Assembly (NCBI RefSeq): GCF_051622035.1
Contig: NC_135360.1
Coordinates: forward strand, 8,670,001 to 8,734,000
DNA from: Arctopsyche grandis
Lineage: Eukaryota > Arthropoda > Insecta > Trichoptera > Hydropsychidae
Length of the DNA: 64,000 bases
Direction of reading: 5' to 3'
Both the position numbers and the translations under genes were made by a program. Within the stretch, counting starts at the first letter, position 1, and every line of letters starts with the position of its first letter. The notes beneath the pieces are model-generated. The model did not search any database, was not told the DNA's origin, and saw only the letters and a program-made list of their open reading frames with translations. This document shows, in pieces, positions 22,361 to 45,164 of this stretch.

Positions 22361-22689
22361 CTGTTTGTCTGGCAGCCTGCGGTCATCATTATTTTCATAA
22401 TTGGATGTGACGTATGAGTGGAATTTTGATTTTCTCTCTTCCATTTGGGCCTCACGGAGATGTTTTGTATTTACGGTTGGTTCTTATGTATATGTATATT
22501 GCTGCTGGCGGTGGATGTAAGACATTCCCTAATATGTATGTATTCTGTTTATTTGATATTTTTATGGTGTGTTTTTTTTTCTTCTGTTCATTTTTATGTA
22601 TTTTTTTTCTGCTTTTGCTTTTTATTTTATTATTGTGTATTTTTTTCTTGTTTTCTTGTGTAAATCATTGTGGCACATTAGGTTCTTCG

Positions 22690-22960
22690 GTTCTAAAGGT
22701 TTTCTTAGCCGTATCCTCCAGTACTTTGGGCACATCGCGAGGCGAGACCAGGACATCCTGAAAAAATTGGTCGTTCTGGGTAGCGTTTGGGGTAGCAGAT
22801 GAAGTTTACCATCCCCAACAACACGAAGTCAGGGCTGCCACTGGGAAAATGGTATTCGAGAGGATTAGAGTATTCGAGATTAGGTATTAGGTATTCGAGA
22901 GATTAGGATTAAAGTTCCGACCCCCAGACATGAGGAGAGCGACTGGAATGAAAAGGGGCT
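22690..22960 (+). pseudogene. RTE-like C-terminal remnant
   Basis: The frame reads LQYFGHIARRDQDILKKLVV then LGSVWG before a stop. This is the 'YFGHI.RR....LEKLVVLG.V.G' signature found near the C-terminus of insect endonuclease-reverse transcriptases. The catalytic domains are absent. Confidence 0.6.
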
Positions 22961-23039
22961 ATTTATGTAATGCCACAATGGTCTAAAACTATAAATAAAA
23001 CATATTTCACAACGATAAACTTTTTACACGTAGTGAAAG

Positions 23040-23775
23040 CAGTGGCGTAACTACTATGACGCAGGGGTATGCGGTGCATGTGGGCCCTTTGAGTCGATAG
23101 ACCTCAGGTAAGTCTTCAAATATTAATAAATACGTATATATCTATACATATATATTAATACATATGTATGTATATAGCCAGCAGCATAGCTCGGTCGTTA
23201 AGCTTCTGCCTAACACCGAGAGGCGCCGGGTTCGATCCCATGAGCTGACCTCGATTGAAAAGAATTTTTCTGAGTATATCTATAGTGCTGTTGGTCAGAC
23301 TTGGATATTTATGACTACAGATCGATCGTTTCCTATCACAGTTTGCTAATATTTCTGATTTCATTGTTGAAACGGTTCCCGTTTAAATTGGCTAAAAACC
23401 TTCCTACTTAATATGTCACCACTATTTGAGTATGATTAATTTGCAATAAAATGTATGTACAATTCATAGATGTCTCGTTAATTTGCGAGTTTTCAGTGTC
23501 TTGTAATTCAGCGATTTGTGTAATAAAAAATGCTGCATTGTTTGTAATTGGCCAGGAAGGCGCATTGCAATTTACCTGTAAGGCCTACCTGGTATAAAAT
23601 GTAATAAATAAATATCTACATATATGTATATTTTAAAGAAAAGAGTTATTAATTAGAAAACAGTCAAGCATGCATAAAAAATTCTGATTCGAAGGACATT
23701 TTATATTTGTAAAAATAAATAGTTACCCTTTGGTAACTTTTGCATGCGGGCCAAATTTTTCCAGTTATGCCACTG
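23040..23775. mobile_element. hAT-like element hosting a SINE
   Basis: Left end CAGTGGCGTAACTACTATG; right end inverted CAGTGGCATAACTGGAAAAA. The 8-bp flanks AGTGAAAG and AGTAGAAG agree at six of eight positions. The interior holds the tRNA-derived SINE (23174-23617). Without the SINE the element would be about 290 bp. Confidence 0.55.
23174..23617 (+). mobile_element. tRNA-derived SINE with hairpin 3' tail
   Basis: The head has the pol III internal promoter: A box TAGCTCGGTCGTTAAG (from about 23185) and B box GGTTCGATCCC (from 23230), spaced as in a tRNA. A central body follows; its core is also seen, antisense, at 14670-14850. The 3' tail from about 23556 (TTGGCCAGGAAGGCGCATTG ... GGCCTACCTGG) can pair into a stem and leads to (TAAA)n. 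The same tail occurs at 58867-58935. A- and B-box spacing and tail make this a complete SINE. Confidence 0.82.
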
Positions 23776-24086
23776 AGTAGAAGGGGATTTGCTATTGCCT
23801 TCTGGAGATTGCCAATTCGAAAGACAGATAGAGTTGATTGAATTTTTATTTGAAATGGCTTTTAAGGCGACCCTTTCATAAAGTTTTCTGTATATGAATC
23901 GCAAATACGTCAGAGCATCTAAAAGTTAAGTTCGGCGAGTCAAGTTACTTGGCATCATTTCAAGCCGGCACGGTTAAGCGGCAACACATCAGTTAACTAA
24001 GCGAAACTAAAGTTACGTTTCAAGATAACGAAAATAAATACATTGTTGGTAAATTTTAAATACAAATCCTATCAAATAAAATAGCA

Positions 24087-35712
<11,626 letters not shown>

Positions 35713-35893
35713 ACAATAATGTTGAAAAGTAAACGTAAGAATGCTTTATCTACATATAGGTACATACATACATATACACTATATATGTTTATATATTCAT
35801 ATCTATATATATATAGTTCAATTTAAATGTAACACATAATTTTGTTATTGGAAGTTGTCGATAAATCGATTTTATGAATGTACAAATAGTACA

Positions 35894-35899
35894 AATAAA
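35894..35899 (+). other. polyadenylation signal, gene A
   Basis: AATAAA, 182 bases after the stop codon. Confidence 0.4.
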
Positions 35900-36359
35900 A
35901 AAAAATAGTACAAATTGAATTATTTATTAATATTATCAATAGAGTGTGACGCATAAGAAGCACAACTAATTATCTATATGCTATTGATTTCGTATTAATT
36001 TAATAGAGTTCCGATATGTAATAATAATAGAGTTACGCACACATAAATGTGGCTTCCTAAATAATTTTAACACAAATGTGACTTCATTTCAGTGACTTCC
36101 TTAATAATTTGAAATGTTTAATTAACAAAAAGGCTGAAAATCCTACATATATAACCCGAAATAAAGAAAAAACGTTATGCCAGTGATAATCCACATTTTT
36201 TTCCACCAATGATCAATTTTGGAATGTATGCATTATATGTACATACAAATTTGCAATATTAAAAAAAAAGTGTATTTTATATTTATCTTTTAAGCCCATA
36301 GCATATTTTAACAATTTATTTACACTCATACAATAGTATATATGTATATATAGAGGATG

Positions 36360-36860
36360 CTTCTTTAAAGGTTTGTTTTTTGATTAGGCAACACTTTTTC
36401 CTGCGACAGCCAATTGACAGTTGATAGCTGATTTGTACTCAGTTTGGTTTGTCATTTTTCCATGAATAGACTTACGTTAGAATTACTTAGTTACGTTAGA
36501 ATAACGCTTGCGAATTGTGCAAATTTATTTCGAAACTCTTGGTTCAATTCGCGAAACGTACCATGCGATACATCCATCTTACAGTCGTTAATTCGCCTGC
36601 TGTGAGTTAGCCTTCAAGATCGTGTAGTTTAATACCTTTGGATTATTTTCTGTGAGGATTTGTAGTCGTTAGTCTACGCCGATATACCAAAGACGATAGA
36701 CGACTTGGAAGCCAACATTCGCCGCCTTATTGCAGATATACGGCACCAGCTGCTTGAAAAAGTGATTGAAAATTGGACTTCCAGATTGCGCTTTATTCGA
36801 ACAAGCCCCATGTGCCCAATATCATATTTTAACACTAATGGCATAACATTATCTTCCAAT
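36360..36860 (+). pseudogene. mariner/IS630-type transposon deletion derivative
   Basis: The frame at 36690-36845 reads TIDDLEANIRRLIADIRHQL then KVIENWTSRLRFIRTS, the C-terminal motif of a common insect IS630-superfamily transposase ('L..NIRR.IA.I.P..L..V..N...R'). The catalytic DD(E/D) part is absent. Sequence from about 36360 looks like the 5' non-coding end. Exact ends were not identified. Confidence 0.55.
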
Positions 36861-36981
36861 ACAGCTAATACCATGGCCATTACCAGGATTTTTATGTTAT
36901 ATTTTAATTAATTTTAAATATATATACATCCATTTATATACATTAAAAAAACGCCCTTTACATATGTGTAAATATGTATTA

Positions 36982-37200
36982 CTAGTTGTTTTACCCGGTT
37001 TCGCTCAGTATTTGTAATATACACAGTTTAAATATGGCGAATCTAATAGTAATTATTCATTTGTTTTTTTTTATTAAATTTATTTGAATCGAAAAAAAAA
37101 CTAACTTTATCGAATCGTCTTCAACGAAACTTTGATTTGTTTTTCGATTACCAACAAACCTTACATACATACATACAAAGTCTCTTTCGTAATTATATAT
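36982..37200 (-). mobile_element. Helitron-like family H1, 3' end
   Basis: Minus-strand terminus ...CCGGGTAAAACAACTAG followed by T, identical to 5873-5876 and its upstream sequence apart from a few changes; the interior TTTGTTTTTTTTTATTAAAT is also shared. The 5' end is not resolved. Confidence 0.45.
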
Positions 37201-37344
37201 TAGATGTATGTATGTATAATACAAATTCATTAATTCACTTACTAAATAAATATATTTTTAAATTTCATTACTTTGTATGTAAGGTGTCGCAAATTATGCA
37301 TACTTTGTATTTTACCAACTGCATAAGTTATTGTATCATATATG

Positions 37345-37615
37345 AATATAGTGGAGAGAAGGAAAATACCAAAATGGCAATGGGCGGGTCACGAACATAT
37401 GTAGCTAGAAGAATGGACAAAATAAGTAGTGGAATGGTACCCGAGAGAATGTAATAAGGTGAGAAGAAGGCCGCAAGGAAGATGGGTGGAAGAAAATAAA
37501 AGAAAGATGTGTGGCCTGTGGGGTGAGATGGATGAGAGCTGCGTAAAACAGAGACGAATATATTTAAGTGTGTGGAGAGGCCTTCATCCAGCAGTGGGCG
37601 GTGAATGGCCGTAGA
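37345..37615 (+). pseudogene. RTE-like C-terminal remnant
   Basis: Broken frames give EWYPRECNKVRRRPQGRW, RKMCG and RGLHPAVGGEWP, the C-terminal tail of the same RTE-like family found at 61150-62060 and 63601-64000. It is 5' truncated and has lost its frame. Confidence 0.7.
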
Positions 37616-38103
37616 TGATTTTATGAAAGTACATATTACCAACTACAGATAAATAAGTATTTTCTATAGTATTTTGCTTTCAAAAATGACTTATTTGGTA
37701 ATGAATAACATAAGTGGACTTTTAAGTGTACTAGCAGATTTACTAGTAAAGGGCCTCATGATGCCTGCAAGCCGCAGTTTGTTACACAATAATTTTTATA
37801 CGCATAACTCTTTTAAAGATTTTTGAATTTGAATACAAAGTTTTGTGTTGAATTATAATTTAAAATATGTTTCGAAAAACTATAATGTAACAGCAGTTTG
37901 GTATTTCATTTTTATAATCAAAAGAGCATTAGCCTATGACCCGTAGACTGAATCGAAAATTTATGAAGAAATCGATAACGCGCTTTTATTTACATATTTT
38001 TAATATATGAATTGCTAAGTTTTGTAATTCTTCAGGCATACCAAACTGAATTCATTAGTAAATAAAATACTTTTACTTGTTGTTTTTATTACACATATAA
38101 TAC

Positions 38104-38275
38104 GGTTCGGTGATTACTGGTCACAAAGTCACTAAAATCTCTACAACGGAACATCTGGCAGCCGAAAAGTCCATCATACTAACGAGAATTTGAGTGCCAA
38201 ATATTGTGTATTCGCGATTTTCATGGCAAAAATTGTCTTTGTGACCACCGCAATGTGACGAATAGTCCAATTACC
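38104..38275. mobile_element. MITE with perfect 9-bp TSD ATATAATAC
   Basis: Left end GGTTCGGTGATTACTGGTCA; inverted right end GGTAATTGGACTATTCGTCA. ATATAATAC stands on both sides (38095-38103, 38276-38284). Nine-base duplication points to the MULE superfamily. Related to 16109-16312 and 43510-43711. Confidence 0.75.
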
Positions 38276-38619
38276 ATATAATACAACATACGTACATCCA
38301 TTTGCGTATGTATTTTATTGTTCACATTTACAGTAAAGGGTATATTTAAAATAATAGAAGAAAAAAATGTGTATATAATATAACTAGTGTACATGAATTA
38401 ATTTACATCTAGAGAGCATATTATAATATTAAGTAAGTAAATTGGCAATTTATATTATATATAATACAATTTTATTTCCAATTGTACGCCGCTGTCGCAT
38501 ACATACATCTATGTAGATTACTGAGAATGTGCATATAACATTCAACTGTGTATATGATTTTAGCACAAGTACTCTTGTATTCTATACGAAAACCTCTTTC
38601 GAATTTCGCAAACGCAAGA

Positions 38620-41600
38620 ATGAAAAAGTCAGCTGATTTCTTGCGAGATGTAATCACTGTATTTTGCATGGTGACATTATCGCAAACAGTGTACGGACGT
38701 AAGTACATATACACAAAACTGTTAAAAATAAAAATACCTGTGGGTCCTTTTATATGAATGATAAAGTGAATGCTTATCTTGTTTGAGTAATAATTTAATC
38801 TGAAACAAATTTGCAGAAGAGGCATGCACTACTCCGTCGAATACTCCTGGAGTTTGCGTACTGGCTAATGCATGTCCATCAATATTTAAAATATTGATGA
38901 GCAGTATCAGAACACGTGAAGAGACGCAACTTTTACAAAGTTCCATTGTGAGTTGTCCACAAAGTGGCGATACAAAAGCGTGTTGCGAAAAACCCTCCAA
39001 GAGTTTGCGTAAGTTGTGATCTTTGCCTTGCTTAATTTTTACTCATTCATTCATTGCTTCTTTCAAGATTACGAAAAATACATTTAAACATTTTAAATTA
39101 TCAATTTCAGCACCATATCTCGTCGTCTGCAAACGCAATGATCCACAAATTAACAAATGCATAGAGAATTCTATTAAAGAAATGGGAGTGCGTATGGCGA
39201 TAGGTAATTCATTTTAAGTTTTGCCTAGTACATATATACGTATGTGTATGGAGGCAATATCATGCAACTAGAGAAAAATTATTAACCAAGTGTATAAGAA
39301 GCATTTCTAATGGTAAGAACACACTCAAAACTACAGCACGGCACACTTAGGTAGACTCCAGCTGTGATAAGCGTGTCTTCATGCCATTGGTAATTCGTAC
39401 AATCTAAAGTTTCTCCTACATTTCTTAAAATATGGGAATCACTGTCAAGCCTATATTAATACAAGGATAAAATATCACCGAAAATAATCTAGGGCGTGAG
39501 TTTTGCAAAGGATCGTGACGGCATAGATTAAGCGTGCTAGCGTTTTTTTTATTGTATGTGCAAAACTATCAAAACAACCCCCACTCTGTGTGTCTGCACT
39601 TTAAATGTTGAAACTTGTTGCCTCCATGTACATACATACATATATACATAGCATTTGTAATTTATCTAAAGTTTGATCGAAAACCGATGCTTAAATTCTT
39701 AAACACCTTTTTACAGGTGATTCGGACAATGGTGTAAAACAAGTTGAACCGATATTTGTCTCAAGATTCATAGATGGGATTTACCTGCCAATGGAAAATA
39801 TGGTTTTATATATGCAAAACGTGACATTTACTGGATTATCAAATTATCGAGTCAGCAATGCAAGGTACATATGTACATAGATAGTGCATTTAAATGTAGG
39901 TCAATTATATGTATATATATTTGTGCTTTAATTAAACCATATTTTCATTTTGCTCTAATTAAACCATATTGGTTTCAAACATAAATTGCACATATTATGT
40001 GATACGCTTCGCACATATGTACATAGATGTCTCTAAATAATATCGTGTAAAAATAATTTTTAATTTTAAATTCGCATCGTTTTAAAGCTTCATTTTTCAT
40101 ATCTTGACTATTGGAATAATAATAATAATAATAATAATCTTATATATAAAACCGAAACGGCGTCTGTAATTCGTTTGTGATTGACTGTTGTCAAAGTCGT
40201 TTCTGATTGGGTGGATTGGTCCACCCAATTGGTATTAATTAAAGACTCTCTAAAGTCGATGACCTAAAGCAGATTGTGTTTAGGTAATCTGTGTTTATAC
40301 CTGAAGGGTATAGACATTTTGTTGTAATCACCGAGACTCTTCACAAGTGTGTTAGTATGGTTATTAGTGATTCTGTCATAGAATCTATTGGTTAGTTTGT
40401 TAGTAATGTCTGTAACAAACGGAATATTATATATGGCATGCAGTTTTTTCAAGTAAGTATATATGGGTGTATTATAAATTATTTTGTATTACTTGGAGCT
40501 TGGAAAGGTTAGTATTCGAGGCGTTATTCCATACAGGTGAAGCATAGGTTAATAATGGTAATATGAGCGCGCGATATAATTTTATTTTATTTTGAGTTGA
40601 TAAAGAACTATGGCGATTAAATATTGGATATATTGAGGATATTCCCCGCATCACCTTGCATTTCGCTCCCTCAATGTGAATGTTACTCCTAAATATTTTA
40701 TTACTGACTGCCATTTCAGACTTTCTCCAGAGGGGATTTTCAGATCTGAACTTGGCTTATGCTTTCTAACACTAATGAATATGGCGTCTGTTTTGGTTTG
40801 ATTAATTTGAATTTTCCACTTAGTGAAGTGTTCAGTCATTATTTTAATTGTAAATTCAAGATTTTTAAGAATAGTGTCTGGTTTTTTGCTACTTGTGAAG
40901 CAAGCGGTATCATCTGCATATAGGGCTATGTCACAGTTTTTTGGAATAGGTATGTCATTTATATAAATGGAGAACAAGAGTGGGCCAAGCAAGCTCCCCT
41001 GCGGAATGCCAGCTGCGATTATTTTTGGAGACGATAATTAATTATTTACGCTAACCACTAGCTTTCTACGAGTTATGTACGATTTGATGATGAGAATTAG
41101 GTAGTTTGGTATTTCGTTAAGGAGTTTATGAATGAGTCCATCGTGCCAAACTGTGTCGAAAGCCTTTTTTATGTCGAGACATACCATTCCGGTACTTCTC
41201 TTCATATTAAAGTTCTTCGTCATGTGTTTAGTTAGTCTTGTTAGTTTTTGGGTCGTGGAATGTCCAGTGCGAAATCCAAATTGTTCATTTATTAATTTAT
41301 TATTTACGACTTTAAGTAAACGAGTGTAGATTATTTTTTCTAGAATTTTTGAATGCGTGCAAAGTAAGCTAATGGGTCGATAATTGGCCGGGTTTTTTGG
41401 GCTTTTGTCTGCTTCTGGGGACACCGCTTCTGGGGACATCGGAAACTTCCAATAGTCCGTCAAATTTGTTTTTCTCCTGAATTTTAAATTCAGGAGCAAT
41501 ATCTTTCACGTTCTTTGCCGTTTTGTTTGGAAACCCCCACTCGGTATCCATCTCAGCGGTCTGAGAGCAGCCTGGTTGAGGAGCTTCAGATGTTGCCATC

Positions 41601-43184
41601 AGTTGGGTCTTCGCATGGTGCCGACATGTGTTCTTTTTGTGTTCGTTGTGTGAGAGGTGTTTGTTGCGTATGTTGAAAAGGTGTGGGTTTTTTTGACGGT
41701 ATGACGTATCGCTGTATTATGACCGCTCGCACAGAGAGTACTTCTTCGATACGTCCGCTTGCACGGAGCGTCGAGAGACGAATGCATCTAAGGTATGGCC
41801 AGCAACATTGGATCTAGACTTAACGCCGTGATTCCTCAGTTATTAGCATTATACACTAACCACTGAACTATTTTGCTATTTTAACCGCTTAGACGCCCAG
41901 CCGACGCGCTGAGCGTATAATAGATACGGCTGTTTGCGCCTTAAGGCGCTTTGGGCAGCTAAGCGGTTAAAAGTAATAGACCTTGTATGTTTGTATTTAA
42001 CATCATTGCCAGAGACATCAGTCGAAAATAAATGTTTTGAGGGTAAAAATATATTTCAGAAACAGGTGTGGAGATCAGCAACTGAGTAATTTACTTGTAA
42101 TCACCAATAAACTTAGTTTTTTTCATACTTTCCCCTTTTATTTCTATATGTATGTATAAAGTCAAAAACTGGCCAACTTTTGTCGCCCCCCCTCCACCCA
42201 TGTAAAAAGCTGAAATATTTATTGGCTTCAGACAACAATTCTAATTTCAAATTTTAGATTAATTGGAAACGAAAAGAAAATAATGTACGACGCATACTAT
42301 GAACAATTACAAATAAAGAGTAAAATAAGACTCGAACGTCCAGGAATGCGTCGAATGCAGTTTGCGGGAATGATGTTAACCGGAGATATTGTCGGGAATT
42401 ACAGTAAAATATTATACACTTATACTTATACAAAAAATATATAATATGTATTATATTTAATTTCAATGTCTTTCTTTTGATTTCAGGTGCAAATGCTAAA
42501 TTTACATTAACTTACAAAATAATAAAAAGAGGTGACACGGAGTATATGGAATTCACTACAGTGAAAATAAATTTCGATATACATCAGAGTAACATTAAAC
42601 TATACGTAATGAATTCTGAAGTATCCTTATCAGGTAATTCTTGTCAACAACAAAAATATTCAGGTGTTTTAGATAGTTTTCAAGTAGCGACCTCTTTAAT
42701 AAAAATCAAATTTTACCCATGACCCCAACACATTCGAAAAAGGATTTTTTCAGTATAATATTGTTACTTCAATTTGAATTTGAAAATGTAAACAGTCAAT
42801 ATTTTATTAGAAACCCTATTTGGGACTGAGAATCCGTGTAATAATATATACCACTAGTGACATGGTGCACGCGTTCGTGCACGAGCACTGTATAATAAAC
42901 AGTCACTTGACAGAATCCGCGCATGCGCATTGTCATACAGTGTGACCTGACATAATAGAATGTAAAATAATTCAAAAAAGCACCTTAAAATACTTAAACC
43001 CAAGAATGTCATAAAGACATTACAGAACATAATGAAAATATTTATTTCATGTTTTTCAGAAAACGATAATTATCTCGCGGCATTGACACCTGAAATAGAA
43101 AAATCATTTGCAAATACTTATCTGAACGCCGCAAATGAATTCATCTCGCAGTATACGTACAATCAACTGCTTCCAGAATCCTAA
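38620..43184 (+). CDS. gene B: secreted CLIP-domain/takeout (JHBP) fusion protein
   Basis: Exons 38620-38698, 38817-39008, 39111-39203, 39717-39864, 42258-42403, 42487-42633 and 43060-43184; GT/AG borders, phases 1, 1, 1, 2, 1, 1; 309 residues. Signal peptide about residues 1-26 (VFCMVTLSQTVYG). Residues about 28-90 have six cysteines spaced as in a CLIP domain: CTTP, GVCVLANAC, SC, then CC. After it comes a full JHBP/takeout domain: the disulfide pair VCKRNDPQINKC, IENSIKEM, VEPIFVSRFIDGIYL, FTGLSNYRVSNAR and C-terminal SQYTYNQLLPES. There is no protease domain. CLIP modules otherwise act in protease cascades, and takeout domains bind apolar ligands; how the two work together is unknown. Intron 4 holds a Jockey remnant and a piggyBac-like MITE. 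Polyadenylation signal AATAAA at 43252. An in-frame ATG at 38548 is possible but would bury the signal peptide. Confidence 0.88.
38817..39008 (+). other. CLIP-domain exon of gene B, symmetric phase 1-1
   Basis: 192 bases. The exon enters and leaves in phase 1 (C|AA ... TTG C|). It encodes six cysteines with 9, 5, 26, 8 and 0 residues between them, inside the range of CLIP domains. The equivalent gene C exon is the same length and 48 of 65 residues are identical by hand count. Confidence 0.82.
39430..39600. repeat. half copy of the 29018 foldback MITE
   Basis: Shares GGAATCACTGTCAA, AAGGATAAAATATCACCG and GCATAGATTAAGCGTGCTAG with the left arm at 29030-29165. Just upstream, 39343-39390 (TTAGGTAGACTCCAGCTGTG) matches 28409-28455, so the same composite region is represented in both introns. 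Confidence 0.55.
40138..40235 (+). repeat. possible Helitron-like 5' end and 10-bp hairpin
   Basis: TCTTATATATAAAACCGAAA starts with TC after an A, as Helitron 5' ends do. ATTGGGTGGA/TCCACCCAAT (40206-40215 with 40220-40229) forms a perfect stem around TTGG. No matching 3' end was identified. Confidence 0.3.
40250..41800 (-). pseudogene. Jockey-clade retrotransposon with internal deletion
   Basis: On the minus strand 41599 starts an ORF1-like N-terminus (MATSEAPQPGCSQTAEMDTE) that runs directly into RT fingers (NPANYRPISLL). ORF1's zinc knuckles and the whole endonuclease are therefore missing. RT motifs follow in broken frames: MVCLDIKKAFDTVWHDGLIH, GPLLFSIYINDIPIP, ALYADDTACF, YASPVWNNAS. 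Upstream 41600-41790 is probably the 5' UTR. It sits in intron 4 of gene B, antisense to it. Confidence 0.8.
41885..41966. mobile_element. 82-bp piggyBac-like mini-MITE
   Basis: CCGCTTAGACGCCC at the left and the inverse CCGCTTAGCTGCCC at the right, bounded exactly by TTAA (41881-41884, 41967-41970). Different termini from the 10032 family, same target. In intron 4 of gene B. Confidence 0.75.
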
Positions 43185-43509
43185 AATAAGCACATACACA
43201 CACACATATGTACATAATTAGGTGTGATACTGAACGAATATTCAAAATTGTAATAAATATTTTAACTTATTTTTAATTCAATTAAAATGAACTTGATCAC
43301 TAAGACATTATCCATATTATTGTAATATTCACAATGGCAAATACATGTACATACATATGTGTAATTTATTTACTTTTTTTTAAATAAAAAATAAAAGCTT
43401 GTTGATACTGTTTTATTTATACTAGAGAAATTTATACCGACATTTTAGATTAAATATGCATTTTTAAATTTTTGTTGACGAAATCTGACAATACTATATA
43501 CATATATAC

Positions 43510-43711
43510 GGTAAATGGACTATTTCGCACATTGCGATCGCGCACACAACAATCGTCGTGACCAAAATCGCGAATACGGAACATTTGGCAATGGCGATTA
43601 CGTTTGAAGCTCTCGATGGATGAAATCTTCGGTTCGAGTTCGAAATCTTCTTCCGTGATCGAGATTTTAGTGACGTGTGCGAGATCACTTTGTGCGAAAT
43701 AATCTACAAAC
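43510..43711. mobile_element. MITE with GGTAAATGGACTATT termini, 9-bp flank
   Basis: Left end GGTAAATGGACTATTTCGCA; inverted right end GTTTGTAGATTATTTCGCA. Flanks CATATATAC and CATATGTAC agree at eight of nine positions. Same family as 16109-16312. Confidence 0.65.
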
Positions 43712-43739
43712 CATATGTACATATATAGATACATTTTTT

Positions 43740-44610
43740 TCTTTCTTTTCTTCTTTGGTGCCATCTATCTTTCGGTCATGTACGGGAAATAATCTTCCAA
43801 GATTACGAATTGGTATTCCGAATCTCTCACATCCAGACTGCCAGTTCTTGAGGCTTTTTCTTCTTAAACGCCTGGAGAGTTGTGTTCAGTAAATGCAAGG
43901 ATTCTATATTGGAGTGACGGTGCAGTCTCACATCTTACTGTTTGGATTTTCAGGTCTGCGTTTGTAATAAAGCAATATGCATTGGGATGATCCTCAGACA
44001 CTGGTTTTGGCATCTTTGCACATATTCGATATTGGATGGCCTACTGCACCTCCACAGTTGTATGCCATACGTTTATACTGGCTTCATACTGGCCTGGTTT
44101 ATTATTTTTTGCAGTACAGGTCCAATTTGGAGTGTATTTGTATTAGCCAGTACATCTCTTTCTGTTCGATTCGAATATGCTCTATTTTTTTTTTTTCTTT
44201 CTAAAGGCATCATGCTTCGATGTAAGCCTTGAGTTGAGGTGCAGGTCTAAAATGACTGAATTAGCTTGTGGAATTTGAAATCTATTGATGAAAGTCTGAA
44301 GTTTGATATAATTTGGTCGCAGCGTAAATGTGACTGCAAATGTGTTGATTTGAGCTCGATCAGTTTTATCTTCCAATCCTTGGTCTATTTTTTGATTCCG
44401 TTGAAGGCACGTTGCAAGCGTTCATTTTCTTCCACTTGCGACTCCCTCGCTGTCATAATCTTTGTGTCATCGGAAAATGTTCTAATGAATGTTTCTTTTC
44501 GTGTTGGTATGATAAGATAGGTTCCATTAGACTTTCCTCCGATACTCCTGTCTCTGTAAAAAGCCTCATCATAGGCAACTCTGAATTTGTGAACGGGTAG
44601 GCACAACTCG
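43740..44610 (-). pseudogene. 5'-truncated copy of the 54 kb Jockey family
   Basis: Minus-strand frames give FRVAYDEAFYRDRSIGG, ETFIRTFSDDTKIM, VTFTLRPNYIKLQTFINRF and LDLHLNSRLTS. These are colinear with FRVAHEEAF, TFADDTVIM, VTFALRRN and LGLHLDSRLTW of the element at 54376-58771. Its 3' end (GGCACCAAAGAAG then A-rich, on the minus strand near 43740) marks the same point where the long poly(A) starts at 58722 in the full element. Many frameshifts. Confidence 0.8.
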
Positions 44611-45164
44611 AGTCATTTGCAATAAGAAATACAGCTGGACAATATTTCTTGCCTTTTAACGATTGTTAAATTTTCATAATCACACGGTGCACTTGAACGA
44701 TATTAGAGTGTTAATTCTTAAAGTTAAATTGGAAGTCGGGAATATCAATTGGCGGCTTGAGTCTTTTCAGTAGTAATATGTACATGCAATTACTCAATCC
44801 TAGATTGACAGCATTTCTTTGCAATCAAACGGAACATGCACAAAAAATTGTAATGATGTCTAACAATGTCTAAGATGTCTAACAGGTGTAAAATTACGAG
44901 TAAATGGAAATAAACCTCCCAAACTATGTCTTCATGGTGTTTAAATATCACATAAAAATGCTATCTGACATATATACATATTTAAATAATTTATTACAAA
45001 TGACCTCTATTGATTCTGAAAAACAAGACAGGCCAATTTGAGAGAATATTTTTTATTATCTTAGTAAACGTCGCAAAATTTCATACATAAATATTTAGAT
45101 AAGGAAAATAATTGTTTATTCAATATTACATATTTTATCAAATATACATAGAATATATTTATAA

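Noticed and set aside
23174-23260. Functional tRNA gene
   Set aside because: A and B boxes are present, but no acceptor stem closes the cloverleaf and the sequence continues into a SINE body and tail.
38548-38619. Upstream in-frame ATG for gene B
   Set aside because: It would place 24 residues with no signal-peptide character in front of the hydrophobic segment; gene C has no matching extension and starts at the equivalent of 38620.
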